Source: Aphanothece sp. CMT-3BRIN-NPC111
GTDB taxonomy: Bacteria > Cyanobacteriota > Cyanobacteriia > Cyanobacteriales > JAHHGU01
Reading direction: 5' to 3'
Assembly: GCA_019359765.1 (NCBI GenBank)
Contig: JAHHGU010000007.1
Span: forward strand, 62,001 to 126,000
DNA length: 64,000 nucleotides
The notes under the pieces were generated by a model, which saw only the letters and a list, made by a program, of their open reading frames with translations, ran no database searches and was not told the DNA's origin. Below, one piece after another: positions 16,834 to 26,022 of this stretch. Within the stretch, counting starts at the first letter, position 1. The number at the start of each line of letters is the position of its first letter. The position numbers and the translations under genes were made by a program.

Positions 16834-17430
16834 TTAGGGTGCCTTATCTTCGATAACGCGGTCAATTAGGCCATATTCCTTTGCCTCCTGGGCAGACATG
16901 AAAAAGTCACGATCCATGTCTTTTTCAATCTTTGCCAGAGGCTGACCTGTCTTGTCGGCATAGATTTGATTCAGTTGGCGTCTAATCCGCAGAATCTCTC
17001 TAGCCTCAATTTCAATGTCTGTGGCTTGCCCACGGGTACCACCAGAGGGTTGGTGAATCATAATCCGCGAGTGAGGCAAAGCCAGACGTTTGCCTTTTGT
17101 ACCGGCAGTAAGTAGGAATGAACCCATAGATGCTGCCAAACCCACGCAAATAGTCACGACATCTGACTTAATATGCTGCATGGTGTCAAAAATAGCCATA
17201 CCTGAAGTGACCATACCACCGGGGGAATTGATATACAGGTAGATGTCCTTGCCTGGATCTTCAGAATCCAGATAAAGCATCACAGCAATGATTTGGTTGG
17301 CAATTTCATCGTCAACGTCTTTGCCCAGGAAAATAATACGTTCTCGGTAGAGACGATTGTAGATGTCAATCCACTGAGTATATTGTTCTCCAGGCAATCG
17401 GTAAGGAACCTTAGGGACGCCAATTGGCAT
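16834..17430 (-). CDS. clpP: ATP-dependent Clp protease proteolytic subunit
   Basis: A serine peptidase forming half of the tetradecameric Clp core; it needs an AAA+ partner such as ClpC or ClpX. At 198 residues it is of normal length. The catalytic triad is visible: S101 in GLAASMG, H126 in MIHQPSGG and D175 in DRDFF. In cyanobacteria this partner of ClpR is usually called ClpP3, and together they form the essential mixed ClpP3/R core. It lies 52 bases downstream of clpR on the same strand, so the two form an operon. Confidence 0.93.
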   Translation of the reverse strand: MPIGVPKVPYRLPGEQYTQWIDIYNRLYRERIIFLGKDVDDEIANQIIAVMLYLDSEDPGKDIYLYINSPGGMVTSGMAIFDTMQHIKSDVVTICVGLAASMGSFLLTAGTKGKRLALPHSRIMIHQPSGGTRGQATDIEIEAREILRIRRQLNQIYADKTGQPLAKIEKDMDRDFFMSAQEAKEYGLIDRVIEDKAP

Positions 17431-17482
17431 TTGTTTGCTCCGTTATATGAATGAGGAGTCAGCGATAGTTTTGGCTTTTGAG

Positions 17483-18142
17483 TTAGGAAATTCCAGCCGG
17501 AAGGGGGGCGAGGGCCTCGGCTGTCTTTTCCAGAACTTGGTCGATTAAACCGTATTCCTTTGCCTGGTAAGGCGTCAGGTATAACATCCGATCCATATCT
17601 TTGGCAATTTTCTCAGTGGGCTGACCTGTGTTGCGAGACAAGATATCAACCATCGTTGCCTTATTTGCCAGCACTTCTTTTGCCCGGATTTGAATATCGG
17701 TAGCTTGACCCTGAGCGTAGCTCTTAGGCTGGTGCAAGACGATTGTGGCATTGGGCAGGCTGACCCGGCTACCTTTAGTCCCAGCAGACAACAGCATCGC
17801 TGCCATTCCCATAGCCGAACCAATACATATAGTCTGGATGGGTGGCTTGATGTAGTTCATCGTGTCACAGATGGCAAAAGCTTCGGTTTCAAAGCCGATG
17901 GGTTCGCCATTGTAACTTGATGTGCCAGTGGAATTGATGTAGATTTTAATGGGTTTTTCTGGGTCTTCGTACTGCAAATAAAGCAGTTCCGCGATAATCA
18001 ATTCTGTTACCGCGGGCACTAGGGGCATCCCCAGATAGACAATCCGCTCCTTTAATAACATGGAGGGTAAGTCCGGAGGCGGCGTCCGGTAGAAGTTATC
18101 ACCGTAATACGGAGATTGGACTGCCTGAATGGGTATGTTCAT
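17483..18142 (-). CDS. clpR: ClpR, inactive ClpP-like core subunit
   Basis: A 219-residue ClpP homologue in which the active-site serine is replaced. The segment GSAMGMAAMLLSAGTKG aligns with [17 protein letters not shown] of the downstream ClpP, putting G112 at the serine position, while H137 (LHQPK) is kept. ClpR is the known cyanobacterial and plastid non-catalytic subunit that assembles with ClpP3. It is the first gene of the clpR-clpP pair. The insert STGTSSYNGEPIGFETEA near 70-88 is also usual for ClpR. Confidence 0.92.
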   Translation of the reverse strand: MNIPIQAVQSPYYGDNFYRTPPPDLPSMLLKERIVYLGMPLVPAVTELIIAELLYLQYEDPEKPIKIYINSTGTSSYNGEPIGFETEAFAICDTMNYIKPPIQTICIGSAMGMAAMLLSAGTKGSRVSLPNATIVLHQPKSYAQGQATDIQIRAKEVLANKATMVDILSRNTGQPTEKIAKDMDRMLYLTPYQAKEYGLIDQVLEKTAEALAPLPAGIS

Positions 18143-18363
18143 GGCGTTTTTAAAGCCTGCTCTTGAAGGCGCTATCTTTAAAACATAGTAGCTTGTTCAA
18201 GGACGTGGCTGCTGCTGTTGTGTTGAGTACTGGCACCGACGCCCTTGGGGCAGGCTATGTTGAGGATTAGTTGTACTCTTCTTTAGAGAGATTATTCCGT
18301 AATAACTTCATCTCACCCTGATTTTTACGATAATCACGTCTCGCCTTACAGGAACCTTTTGCC

Positions 18364-19605
18364 ATGAAAGTTGGTTTGCAGCCTGCCTTGAATGATACCC
18401 ATATTGACGCCACTCAACCGAGTAACCAACGTCAGCTGTCAATTTCTATCTCGGCGATCGCTGGAGATCGAGAGGGGAATGTACCGCTCAATTTGTGCTT
18501 GATTCTAGATCATAGTGGCTCCATGAGGGGGCGTCCCTTGGAAACGGTGAAAAAGGCTGCACAACGACTTGTCGAGCGACTATCACCGGGCGATCGCATT
18601 TCCGTTGTCGCTTTCGATCACAAAGCCAAAGTTATCGTCCCTAATCAAATTATTGATAACCCCGCCAAAGTTACAGCGCAAATCGGTATGCTTAGGGCTG
18701 ATGGCGGTACAGCTATCGATGAAGGTTTGAAGCTGGCGATTGAAGAACTGGCGAAGGGGAAAAAAGACACGGTTTCCCAGGCGTTTGTGCTAACAGATGG
18801 CGAAAACGAGCATGGCGACAACAAACGCTGTATAAAGCTGGCTGAACTGGCGACAGAGTACAAAATGACCTTGAATACGCTCGGATTTGGCGAGCACTGG
18901 AACCAGAACATCCTAGAACAAATTGCCGATGTCGGTGGAGGCACCTTAGCTTATATTGAGCAGCCAGAACAGGCGTTAAACGAATTTAGTCGTTTGTTCA
19001 CCCGTATGCAGTCCGTAGGGCTAACCAACGCTTACTTGCAGCTGTCTTTAATGCCCAAGGTGCGACTGGCAGAACTCAAACCAATTGCCCAAGTTGCCCC
19101 AGATACAATTGAACTGCCGGTACAACAACAAGGTGATCTGTTTGTAGTGCGACTGGGAGATTTGATGAAGGATGTCTCGCGAGTAATTCTGGCGAACCTT
19201 TACATCGGTCAGTTGCCGGAGGGACATCAGAAGATTGCTAACGTGCAAGTGGTTTATGACGATCCAGCGATGGGCGAAGAAGGTTTACTCTCAGATATCG
19301 TGCCGGTGGAAGCGAATTTCGTGCGCTCTTACCAACCATCCCCCAATGCTCAGGTGCAGCAGCACACGCTGGCGTTGGCGAAGTATCGGCAAACTCAACT
19401 AGCTGAGGCGAAATTGCAGCAAGGCGATCGCACTGGTGCTGCCACAATGTTACAAACTGCTGCGAAAACCGCTTTGCAAATGGGAGACAAAGGAGCAGCT
19501 ACCGTGCTGCAAACAAGTGCCACCCGTCTGCAATCTGGTGAAGAACTCTCTGAAGCCGATAAGAAGAAAACCCGCATTGTCTCTAAGACTATGTTGCAGG
19601 AGTGA
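18364..19605 (+). CDS. VWA domain protein
   Basis: A 413-residue cytosolic protein. The von Willebrand factor A domain (about 40-210) has an intact metal site, DHSGSM (D49, S51, S53), plus DGGTAID and LTDGENEHG. The middle part (about 225-330) is a beta domain of the kind following VWA in bacterial inter-alpha-trypsin-like proteins. The C-terminal helices, with AKYRQTQLAEAKLQQGDR and ALQMGDKGAATVLQ, resemble TPR pairs. There is no signal peptide. It is transcribed divergently from clpR. The role is unknown; VWA proteins of this type often work with phosphatase or kinase partners. Confidence 0.8.
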   Translation: MKVGLQPALNDTHIDATQPSNQRQLSISISAIAGDREGNVPLNLCLILDHSGSMRGRPLETVKKAAQRLVERLSPGDRISVVAFDHKAKVIVPNQIIDNPAKVTAQIGMLRADGGTAIDEGLKLAIEELAKGKKDTVSQAFVLTDGENEHGDNKRCIKLAELATEYKMTLNTLGFGEHWNQNILEQIADVGGGTLAYIEQPEQALNEFSRLFTRMQSVGLTNAYLQLSLMPKVRLAELKPIAQVAPDTIELPVQQQGDLFVVRLGDLMKDVSRVILANLYIGQLPEGHQKIANVQVVYDDPAMGEEGLLSDIVPVEANFVRSYQPSPNAQVQQHTLALAKYRQTQLAEAKLQQGDRTGAATMLQTAAKTALQMGDKGAATVLQTSATRLQSGEELSEADKKKTRIVSKTMLQE

Positions 19606-19630
19606 TATTCTATCCGGTTAATCACTTCAT

Positions 19631-19735
19631 ATAAGTACGTGGGTGTAATTAAACTTATGTTGGGATTGTTAGTTGTTAGTTGTTAGTAGTTAGTTGAAAA
19701 GCCTTCCCCTACTAACCACTAACTACTAACCATTA
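19631..19735. repeat. dispersed repeat plus TTAGT-type hairpin, copy 3
   Basis: Bases 19631-19672 match 51053-51094 closely (GTGTAATTAAAC, one mismatch, then TATGTTGGGATT). The following 19667-19735 is made of GTTAGTTGTTAGT words on the left and ACTAACCACTAACTACTAACC on the right. It forms a long imperfect hairpin between convergent genes and may end transcription from both. Confidence 0.6.
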
Positions 19736-19739
19736 CCTA

Positions 19740-20819
19740 TCAAGCTACAAAAGACGCTTGAGGTCGGGCGAAAATCATTCTTCCGGCAGATGTCTGCAAA
19801 GCACTGGTTACAACTACACGCAGTTCACTGCCTACGTAGTTACGCGCGTCTTCCACAACTACCATCGTGCCATCATTCAGGTAGCCGATGCCCTGCGATG
19901 CTTCCTTGCCCTCTTTAAGAATTTTCAGGTCAATACTGTCACCAGGCAGGTAAATTGGACGTACCGCTTGAGCCAAGTCGTTCACATTCAGCACTGCCAC
20001 CTTTTGCAAGGTGGCGACTTTCGTGAGGTTGTAATCATTGCTCAACAGCGTGCCATTGATTTCTTGGGTGAAACGCACTAACTTGGCATCTACCGTGGAA
20101 ATCTCTTCATAGTCAGCTGGGTTGATGACAATTCTTTCTGGGAAAGCTTCTTTCATCTGATTGAGAATATCCAACCCTCGACGCCCCCGAACCCGCTTTT
20201 GATCGTTGGAGGCATCTGCTAGCTGTTGCAACTCCTGCAACACAAACTGCGGCACTAGAATTTGTCCTTCAATAAAACCAGTACGCAGCAGTTCTTCAAT
20301 GCGACCATCAATGATGCAGCTAGTATCTAACACTTTGCTAGAAGCTGGTTTGAGAGTGCCTTCTGCCATCAACATGGTTTCAGTGCTGTGGGGATTAATC
20401 AGCCTTAAAAACGTCCGCCCGTGAGTATCCGCCAGGGTGACGCCCAAGTAGGAAAACATGACACTGCCTAAAATTGCCAATAGAGGCTTAAGAAAGGCGA
20501 ACTCCCAGGGCATCGGCAGCAAGAAAATTGGAGCCAGCATCAGGTTGGCTATTAATAAGCCCATTACCAAGCCGACTGCCCGCGTCAGCAGCACCTCAAC
20601 CGGCATTTCCCGGACTTGCGCTTCCAGGCGGCGATAGGCTGTTTGTACCGTTAACCCGACGGCACCGCCGATGATGGCACCAAAACCGGCGGTTACCCAG
20701 CGCAAAGCCTCCACATTAGTGACCTGATTTCGCATCGCGGCCGGAAGCAATTCAATGCTATCGAACCCGGTTCCCGCCGCTGCTAGGATGAATAAAAGAA
20801 TAATGATGGCGTTGAGCAT
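19740..20819 (-). CDS. PIN/TRAM domain membrane protein (YacL-like)
   Basis: A 359-residue protein. The N-terminal third has four hydrophobic segments (about 1-20, 45-65, 85-110 and 112-132). A PIN nuclease domain follows from about 160, with acidic residues in VLDTSCIIDGRIEELL, GLDILNQM and LLSNDYNLTKVA. A TRAM domain ends the protein (from about 290: LKEGKEASQGIGYLNDGTMVVVEDA). This is the layout of Bacillus YacL. It is thought to be an RNA-binding, possibly RNA-cleaving membrane protein. The assignment is firm; the substrate is unknown. Confidence 0.88.
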   Translation of the reverse strand: MLNAIIILLFILAAAGTGFDSIELLPAAMRNQVTNVEALRWVTAGFGAIIGGAVGLTVQTAYRRLEAQVREMPVEVLLTRAVGLVMGLLIANLMLAPIFLLPMPWEFAFLKPLLAILGSVMFSYLGVTLADTHGRTFLRLINPHSTETMLMAEGTLKPASSKVLDTSCIIDGRIEELLRTGFIEGQILVPQFVLQELQQLADASNDQKRVRGRRGLDILNQMKEAFPERIVINPADYEEISTVDAKLVRFTQEINGTLLSNDYNLTKVATLQKVAVLNVNDLAQAVRPIYLPGDSIDLKILKEGKEASQGIGYLNDGTMVVVEDARNYVGSELRVVVTSALQTSAGRMIFARPQASFVA

Positions 20820-20902
20820 CGTTCTGTTCCAATTGAATGAGGTTGGAATTACTGGGATGAATTACAAAAAATATAAAACGCGCTCCAGTTAGATTCATTA
20901 TA

Positions 20903-20957
20903 TATAGCAATTAGCAATTAGCTTTTAGCAGTTAGCTTTTAGTAATTAGCTTGTAGC
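20903..20957. repeat. AATTAGC/GCTTTTAGC short repeat cluster
   Basis: A run of units such as AGCAATTAGC, TTTTAGCAGTTAGC and TTTTAGTAATTAGC, the inverse of the words upstream of proB at 5447. It lies in the gap between the PIN/TRAM gene and hemW, which are divergent. Confidence 0.6.
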
Positions 20958-21038
20958 AACAGCAGATAGAAGTAAGCAAAAATTTATTAACTTAACAAGT
21001 ATTAATTTTAAATTAAGGATCGCCTTCGTAACTAAAGT

Positions 21039-22322
21039 ATGTCAGCAAATCAAGTGTTAAATGGCTTACTCAAATATGAGAAAGCTACCGTTTTCGGGAT
21101 ACCCAGTGCCGCCTATATACATATTCCGTTTTGTAGGCGTCGGTGCTACTACTGTGATTTTCCTGTTTCTGTGGTGGGCGATGGCAAAACGGGCAACAAC
21201 TCTGGCACGATCCAGCAATATGTTGAGATGCTATGCCAGGAAATTGCCGTCACGCCAATGTTGGGACGTCCCCTAGAAACGATTTTCTTTGGCGGCGGGA
21301 CGCCTTCACTGCTATCTGTTGAGCAACTAAAACGCCTGTTGGAACTACTTGACAGGCGATTTGGCATTGCCCCAAATGCCGAGATATCTATGGAAATGGA
21401 TCCAGGTACGTTTGATTGTCAACAACTCCAGGGCTACCTAGATGGGGGTGTCAATAGAATCAGCATGGGGGTGCAGGCGTTTCAAGATGAATTATTGCAA
21501 GTGTGTGGGCGATCGCACACCGTTGGAGATATCTGGGCATCGGTGGAGTTAATTCGCCAGGTGGGGGTTGCAGATTTCAGCCTAGACTTAATTTCTGGAC
21601 TGCCGCATCAAACCTTACAGCAGTGGCAGGATTCTTTAGAAACAGCAGTAGCGATCGCGCCCGCCCATATCTCTACCTACGACCTCATAATAGAGCCAGT
21701 TACTGCCTTTGGACGCCAATATCAACCAGGTGCCCAGCCATTGCCAACAGATGACACTGCCGCCGCTATGTATCGGCTGGCTAAGCTTGTCCTCACTCGT
21801 GGCGGTTATGAGCATTATGAAATTTCCAACTATGCTCAACCTGGTCATCAATGTCGCCATAATCGGGTTTACTGGGAAAATCGCCCCTACTATGCTTTTG
21901 GTATGGGCGCAGCCAGCTACGTTCAAGGTTGTCGGTTCACTCGTCCGCGCACAAGACGGGAATATTACGAGTGGGTGCAGCAGTTAATAGCCGCTGGGGG
22001 CGTATGGGATTCTCCTCAGACACCGACTGATGAAGTTTTGTTAGAAACGTTAATGCTGGGGTTGCGTCTGGCAGAGGGTTTAAGCTTGTTAACTCTGGCA
22101 CAAAAGTTTGGCGAACAGACGCTAGAACAGATTTGGCTTTGTTTGCAGCCCTACTATCGGCAAGGCTGGGTGGAAATTGCTGGGGAAAATGGGGGCACGA
22201 TTTCTATGGGGGATGCCGATAAATTCCCAGTGGCTGGGCGGTTAAGATTAAGTGACCCGGAAGGGTTCTTATTTTCCAATACAGTTTTGGCTGCTTTATT
22301 TAGCGAACTGGGCGAAGATTGA
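21039..22322 (+). CDS. hemW: radical SAM protein HemW (coproporphyrinogen III oxidase-like)
   Basis: A 427-residue radical SAM protein. The [4Fe-4S] cysteines are C32, C36 and C39 in FCRRRCYYCDF, followed by ETIFFGGGTPSLL and the SMEMDPGTFD segment. The sequence fits HemW, a heme chaperone that inserts heme into respiratory proteins, better than HemN, which has a longer N-terminus and an extra cysteine just after the motif; here F/P follow. The HemN C-terminal domain is present (ENRPYYAFGMGAASYV, TLMLGLRLAEGL). The exact role is not provable from sequence. Confidence 0.85.
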   Translation: MSANQVLNGLLKYEKATVFGIPSAAYIHIPFCRRRCYYCDFPVSVVGDGKTGNNSGTIQQYVEMLCQEIAVTPMLGRPLETIFFGGGTPSLLSVEQLKRLLELLDRRFGIAPNAEISMEMDPGTFDCQQLQGYLDGGVNRISMGVQAFQDELLQVCGRSHTVGDIWASVELIRQVGVADFSLDLISGLPHQTLQQWQDSLETAVAIAPAHISTYDLIIEPVTAFGRQYQPGAQPLPTDDTAAAMYRLAKLVLTRGGYEHYEISNYAQPGHQCRHNRVYWENRPYYAFGMGAASYVQGCRFTRPRTRREYYEWVQQLIAAGGVWDSPQTPTDEVLLETLMLGLRLAEGLSLLTLAQKFGEQTLEQIWLCLQPYYRQGWVEIAGENGGTISMGDADKFPVAGRLRLSDPEGFLFSNTVLAALFSELGED

Positions 22323-22360
22323 CAACCTATTCTAAGAATAGATTAAAAATATTTAAAACC

Positions 22361-22399
22361 GCAGATGAAAGCAGATAGACGCAGATAAACGCAGATAGT
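22361..22399. repeat. CGCAGATAAA short tandem repeat
   Basis: ACCGCAGATGAAAGCAGATAG then CGCAGATAAACGCAGATAG. The same words occur at 43480 and 44729, in each case between genes. Confidence 0.55.
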
Positions 22400-22485
22400 T
22401 GGTTCTCTAAAATTATTTTCTGCTAGGCTATAAGCGAAAAAGCATGGATTGCTGATTGCTCCAAAATCCAAAATATAAAATTCTC

Positions 22486-23220
22486 ATGATTCCGATTGGC
22501 GATAACCTCCCCAGCCGCAGCAAACCCATTGTTAATTACTGCCTCATCGGTTTCAATATTGCCTTTTTCCTGTGGGAACTCAAGTTAGATGTAGCAGGTG
22601 AAATAGGTAATTTACTTAACGCTTGGGGGCTGGTTCCTTCTCGAATTAGTACTGTAATATCGGACGCCTTCACGAGCAATAATCCAGCTGCATGGATTGC
22701 CTTAGTTATGGTTTCTAGTTCTCTGCTATCGGCAATATTTCTCCACAGCAGCTTTAGTCATATATTGGGAAATATGCTGTTTTTGTTTGTTTTTGGGAAG
22801 AATGTGGAAGGCATTCTGGGGCATGGGCGATATTTAGTATTTTACTTAATTTGTGGTCTACTCACGGGTGTTGTGCAAATTTTGGCTGAACCGACGCTGG
22901 CAATGCCCTTGATTGGTGGGAATGGTGCGATCGCATCTGTCCTCGGTGCTTACCTCTTCAGCTTTCCCAAAGCAAAAATTGAAACTATCTTGCCGCTGGT
23001 GATTGTGTTTATACCTATTGAACTGCCAGCATTGTTTTATTTATTCTGGTGGTTTGTCCAGCAGGTGTTCTTTGGAATTGGCAGTTTAAACGTTCCTGGT
23101 GGCGTTAATCCGGTAGGCGTTGCATATTGGGCGCATGGGGTGGGATTGGGAATGGGAGCGATTTGGGTGTGGCTGATGAGGCGGAATGCAGATAGGAAAC
23201 AAACCGTAAATACGCTATAG
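22486..23220 (+). CDS. rhomboid-family membrane protein lacking the catalytic serine
   Basis: About 244 residues from the ATG at 22486 (MIPIGDNLPSRSKP, the usual rhomboid start). Six or seven membrane segments are visible. Rhomboid landmarks are present: HSSFSHILGNMLFLFVFG, the GxSG region and the histidine helix AYWAHGVGLGMGAI. The GxSG motif reads GGNGA (N146), so the nucleophilic serine is replaced by asparagine, while the partner histidine (about H228) remains. It is therefore probably a pseudoprotease of the iRhom or Derlin kind, or it uses another residue. It follows hemW on the same strand by about 160 bases. Confidence 0.85.
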   Translation: MIPIGDNLPSRSKPIVNYCLIGFNIAFFLWELKLDVAGEIGNLLNAWGLVPSRISTVISDAFTSNNPAAWIALVMVSSSLLSAIFLHSSFSHILGNMLFLFVFGKNVEGILGHGRYLVFYLICGLLTGVVQILAEPTLAMPLIGGNGAIASVLGAYLFSFPKAKIETILPLVIVFIPIELPALFYLFWWFVQQVFFGIGSLNVPGGVNPVGVAYWAHGVGLGMGAIWVWLMRRNADRKQTVNTL

Positions 23221-23587
23221 ACGCGCACCAACTTCCCGTCTAGTAAAAACGCGAAGGAAGAAGAGAAGTTGATAAGCTGCTGTGCATTTAATTTATATAG
23301 CAATCATTCCATGCTGATTCCTAAGATTTTTCCTTTATTTTCTTTCTTAGCGCTCTTTGCGTCTTTGCGGTTCATCAATAATAATTGTTACCAAAAAAAT
23401 ATAATGGCTATAGTCATTTTTAGCAAAAAGCAGAATAGCAGAAGTTATTTCAGCAAAAAAAATATTGTCAACGGAAATAAAAAACAAAAATAGTGGGTAT
23501 AAAAATTTAGTTGGCTCCGCCAAACAGAAACATCCTGATAGGATTGGGATAGATGAGTAATCTATTCAATGTCATAACTATCCCATC
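23221..23587. other. intergenic region with repeat fragments
   Basis: AT-rich DNA with no conserved frame. CTTAGCGCTCTTTGCGTCTTTGCGG at about 23347 is the reverse complement of a segment at about 51238. Both are parts of a dispersed intergenic repeat. A promoter for the iron-sulfur scaffold gene is expected near its end. Confidence 0.5.
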
Positions 23588-24070
23588 ATGACTCTGGGCA
23601 ATCTACGCGACCTTTACCAACAAGTTATCCTAGAACATTACAAGAAGCCACGGCACAAGGGCAAAACCAAGGCGGTGCATAGGTATCAGAGGGGACATAA
23701 CCCCTCGTGTGGGGATACCATTGAGCTGACGTTGCAGCTCAATGATGCCGGTGATGGCATCGAAGACGTAAAGTTTGAAGGAGAAGGCTGCGCGATCGCT
23801 ATGGCTTCTGCCGATTTAATGGCTGACGCACTGCGGGGCAAAAGTGTAGACGAAGCCCTGGAAATGGTGCAACGCTTCCAAAGAATGATGAAAGGAGAAG
23901 ACGAATTTCCGAAGGAACAGCGCAAGCTAAACGTCATGCAAGGTGTCTCTCAATTCCCAGTACGAATTAAATGTGCTAACCTCACCTGGCACACCCTGAA
24001 AGCTGCCATAGAATCTCCTCATGGTGGTCAGCAAAATGGATTTATCACTAACGAAAAGGAAGACGCTTGA
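23588..24070 (+). CDS. SufU/NifU-like iron-sulfur cluster scaffold protein
   Basis: A 160-residue U-type scaffold. The three cluster-ligand cysteines are C41 (NPSCGDTIEL, with the stabilising D43), C68 (EGEGCAIAMAS) and C129 (RIKCANLTW). The spacing between the second and third cysteines includes the extra helix (about 85-110) typical of SufU from Gram-positive bacteria and cyanobacteria. It would accept sulfur from a cysteine desulfurase for Fe-S assembly or act as a sulfur-transfer zinc protein. It ends 6 bases before the ycf51 gene and is likely cotranscribed with it. Confidence 0.88.
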   Translation: MTLGNLRDLYQQVILEHYKKPRHKGKTKAVHRYQRGHNPSCGDTIELTLQLNDAGDGIEDVKFEGEGCAIAMASADLMADALRGKSVDEALEMVQRFQRMMKGEDEFPKEQRKLNVMQGVSQFPVRIKCANLTWHTLKAAIESPHGGQQNGFITNEKEDA

Positions 24071-24076
24071 GGTGCC

Positions 24077-24595
24077 ATGCTAACAACAGCTGATTTTCTC
24101 ACCGCTACCCAGTGGGTAGGTGCCCTCACATTAGTCTGCGCCGCGATAACGGTGCTAGGTTTTTTTCTAAAATGGGGCATCCGGTTTCGGTTAGTGGGGA
24201 TCACCGCTTTTATAGGCGTCCTTACGGGTGGTTTATTTGCCCTGAGTTTAGTGCCTTTTACCCGCACGCTGATTCCAGATGCAGTTCGCTACTCATTAAT
24301 TTACGACACCGGGGCAGCACAAACAGTGATTGCCGTTCCGCCGAAAATTACGGAATCACAATTGGACGCAACCCTCCGCCAAGCCGCCGCTGACTTATTT
24401 TCTTCCGGACGCTTAAGCCAAGGTAGGAGTCAGCTTAGCATTCGGGCGCGTACCATTCTCCATCCAGAGCCAGGGGTATCGCAGCCCCTGTTTTTAGGTG
24501 AGGTGAAGCGATCGCTCTCCAGCCGGAGTGATGAGGAAATGTCTATCGAAATCTACCATAACAACTTCGCCAAACTGCCAAAGTCCACCGCTTAA
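24077..24595 (+). CDS. ycf51: Ycf51 family membrane protein (DUF2518)
   Basis: A 172-residue protein with two membrane helices (about 12-32 and 38-58) and a soluble C-terminal domain. The layout and the phrases TATQWVGALTLVCAAITVLGF and LSLVPFTRTLIPDAVRYSLIYDTGAAQT match my memory of Ycf51/DUF2518, found in cyanobacteria and some plastids, with unknown function. It starts six bases after the scaffold-protein stop. Confidence 0.75.
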   Translation: MLTTADFLTATQWVGALTLVCAAITVLGFFLKWGIRFRLVGITAFIGVLTGGLFALSLVPFTRTLIPDAVRYSLIYDTGAAQTVIAVPPKITESQLDATLRQAAADLFSSGRLSQGRSQLSIRARTILHPEPGVSQPLFLGEVKRSLSSRSDEEMSIEIYHNNFAKLPKSTA

Positions 24596-24599
24596 GAGA

Positions 24600-24662
24600 G
24601 TTATGAATTATAAGTGTTGAGTTTTGAGTGAGAAGAAATTTCTTTAATTCAAAACTCTCGCA
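24600..24662. repeat. TGAGTTTTGAG/AATTCAAAACTC intergenic hairpin
   Basis: GAGTTTTGAGTGAGAAGAAATT pairs loosely with AATTCAAAACTC. Related hairpins are at about 33821, 56898 and 59303. It may serve as a terminator for the scaffold-ycf51 pair. Confidence 0.5.
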
Positions 24663-24691
24663 CTTCATTACTAACGCACGAGCAGTTAACA

Positions 24692-25870
24692 ATGAGTAAA
24701 CCAGACTCCTCTACTCAACCCCCTACTTCTTTCCTCCCTCTTAGAGTTGCTCCAGCCCAGGTGTTGCGAGGTTCCCAGGCAATAGCAACAGCAGGAGAAG
24801 CGATCGCCAATTTGGGGTGTCGTCCTTTAATTGTGGGAGGTGAATGCGCCCTTGGCGTTACTCTACCTCAACTGCAACCTGTTCTGGAAGAGCAGCAGCT
24901 GCAACTTGCTCATGCTGACTACACTCCAGATTGCTCTGAAAGCAGTTTAGAATCTCTGCGACAAGCTGTAAACTCCCATAAAGCAGACTTAATTATTGGT
25001 GTTGGGGGTGGGAAGGCATTAGATGCCGCCAAATTACTTGCTCACCAGTGTCAGCTGCCCATTGTCAGCGTACCTACCTCAGCATCCACCTGCGCGGCTT
25101 GGACAGCCATCTCCAACGTTTATTCTAACGGGGGAGCCTTTCTGTATGATGTGAGTCTCAATAAGTGCCCCGATTTGCTGGTTCTGGATTACGAGTTGAT
25201 TAAGACTGCTCCACAACGCACCTTAGTTGCCGGGATCGGTGATGCGATCGCCAAGTGGTACGAGGCATCTATTAGTAGTGGCAGTTCTCAGCAAACCTTA
25301 GTTATTGCCGCAGTACAGCAGGCGAGAGTTTTGCGGGATATTCTCTTCCAAAAGTCAGCGGCAGCGCTTAAAGAACCAGGCAGTGCAGTTTGGCAAGAAG
25401 TAGTGGATGCCACAGTTTTACTAGCTGGGGTAATAGGGGGGCTGGGGGGTAGTATGTGCCGGACGGTAGCAGCCCACGCAGTCCACAATGGCTTAACTCA
25501 CCTCGCCGCTAGCCACAAGGCCCTACATGGTGCAAAAGTTGCCTATGGCATTCTCGTGCAGTTGCGCCTAGAAGAAGTGGTACAGGGCAACCAGCTGGCA
25601 TCTACGACACGGCAACAACTGTTGGACTTCTACTCTGAAATTGGCTTGCCCCAAAACTTGGATGATTTAGGTCTGGGTAACATCACACTGGGAGAATTGC
25701 GGCAAGCGGCTGAAATTGCCTGTGCTAAAAATTCCGATATTCATCGGCTACCGTTCCAAGTGGTTCCCGATCAGGTGATGGCGGCAATGGTTTCCACCAC
25801 GACACCAGTTGAGGTAGGGCGTCAAAATCTGGACATGAAACCTGTTATTGACGAGCGGCAAAAGGGTTGA
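24692..25870 (+). CDS. iron-containing alcohol dehydrogenase family protein (glycerol dehydrogenase-like)
   Basis: A 392-residue group III alcohol dehydrogenase. The NAD-binding part shows ADLIIGVGGGKALDAAKLLAH (about 104-124) and PTSASTCAAWTAISNVYSNGGAF. The metal site region follows (AGIGDAIAKWYEA, AHAVHNGLTHL, HKALHGAKVAYGILVQLRLE, with the histidines and aspartate expected for GldA). Glycerol dehydrogenase is the closest familiar type, but substrate cannot be told from sequence. It is a single gene with a 100-base leader. Confidence 0.85.
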   Translation: MSKPDSSTQPPTSFLPLRVAPAQVLRGSQAIATAGEAIANLGCRPLIVGGECALGVTLPQLQPVLEEQQLQLAHADYTPDCSESSLESLRQAVNSHKADLIIGVGGGKALDAAKLLAHQCQLPIVSVPTSASTCAAWTAISNVYSNGGAFLYDVSLNKCPDLLVLDYELIKTAPQRTLVAGIGDAIAKWYEASISSGSSQQTLVIAAVQQARVLRDILFQKSAAALKEPGSAVWQEVVDATVLLAGVIGGLGGSMCRTVAAHAVHNGLTHLAASHKALHGAKVAYGILVQLRLEEVVQGNQLASTTRQQLLDFYSEIGLPQNLDDLGLGNITLGELRQAAEIACAKNSDIHRLPFQVVPDQVMAAMVSTTTPVEVGRQNLDMKPVIDERQKG

Positions 25871-26022
25871 TAAATTAAAAATTCGCCAAGACGACAAAAG
25901 CTTTCTGTGTTTGTGGTTTCTTATACCCTTACCTGATGGGAAGATAAGGGATGCTCCCAAGGGGGTAATCTAGCCGCATAATCAAGAAATGGTATTATTG
26001 ACCAACAGAGCGCAGCCTTCAG

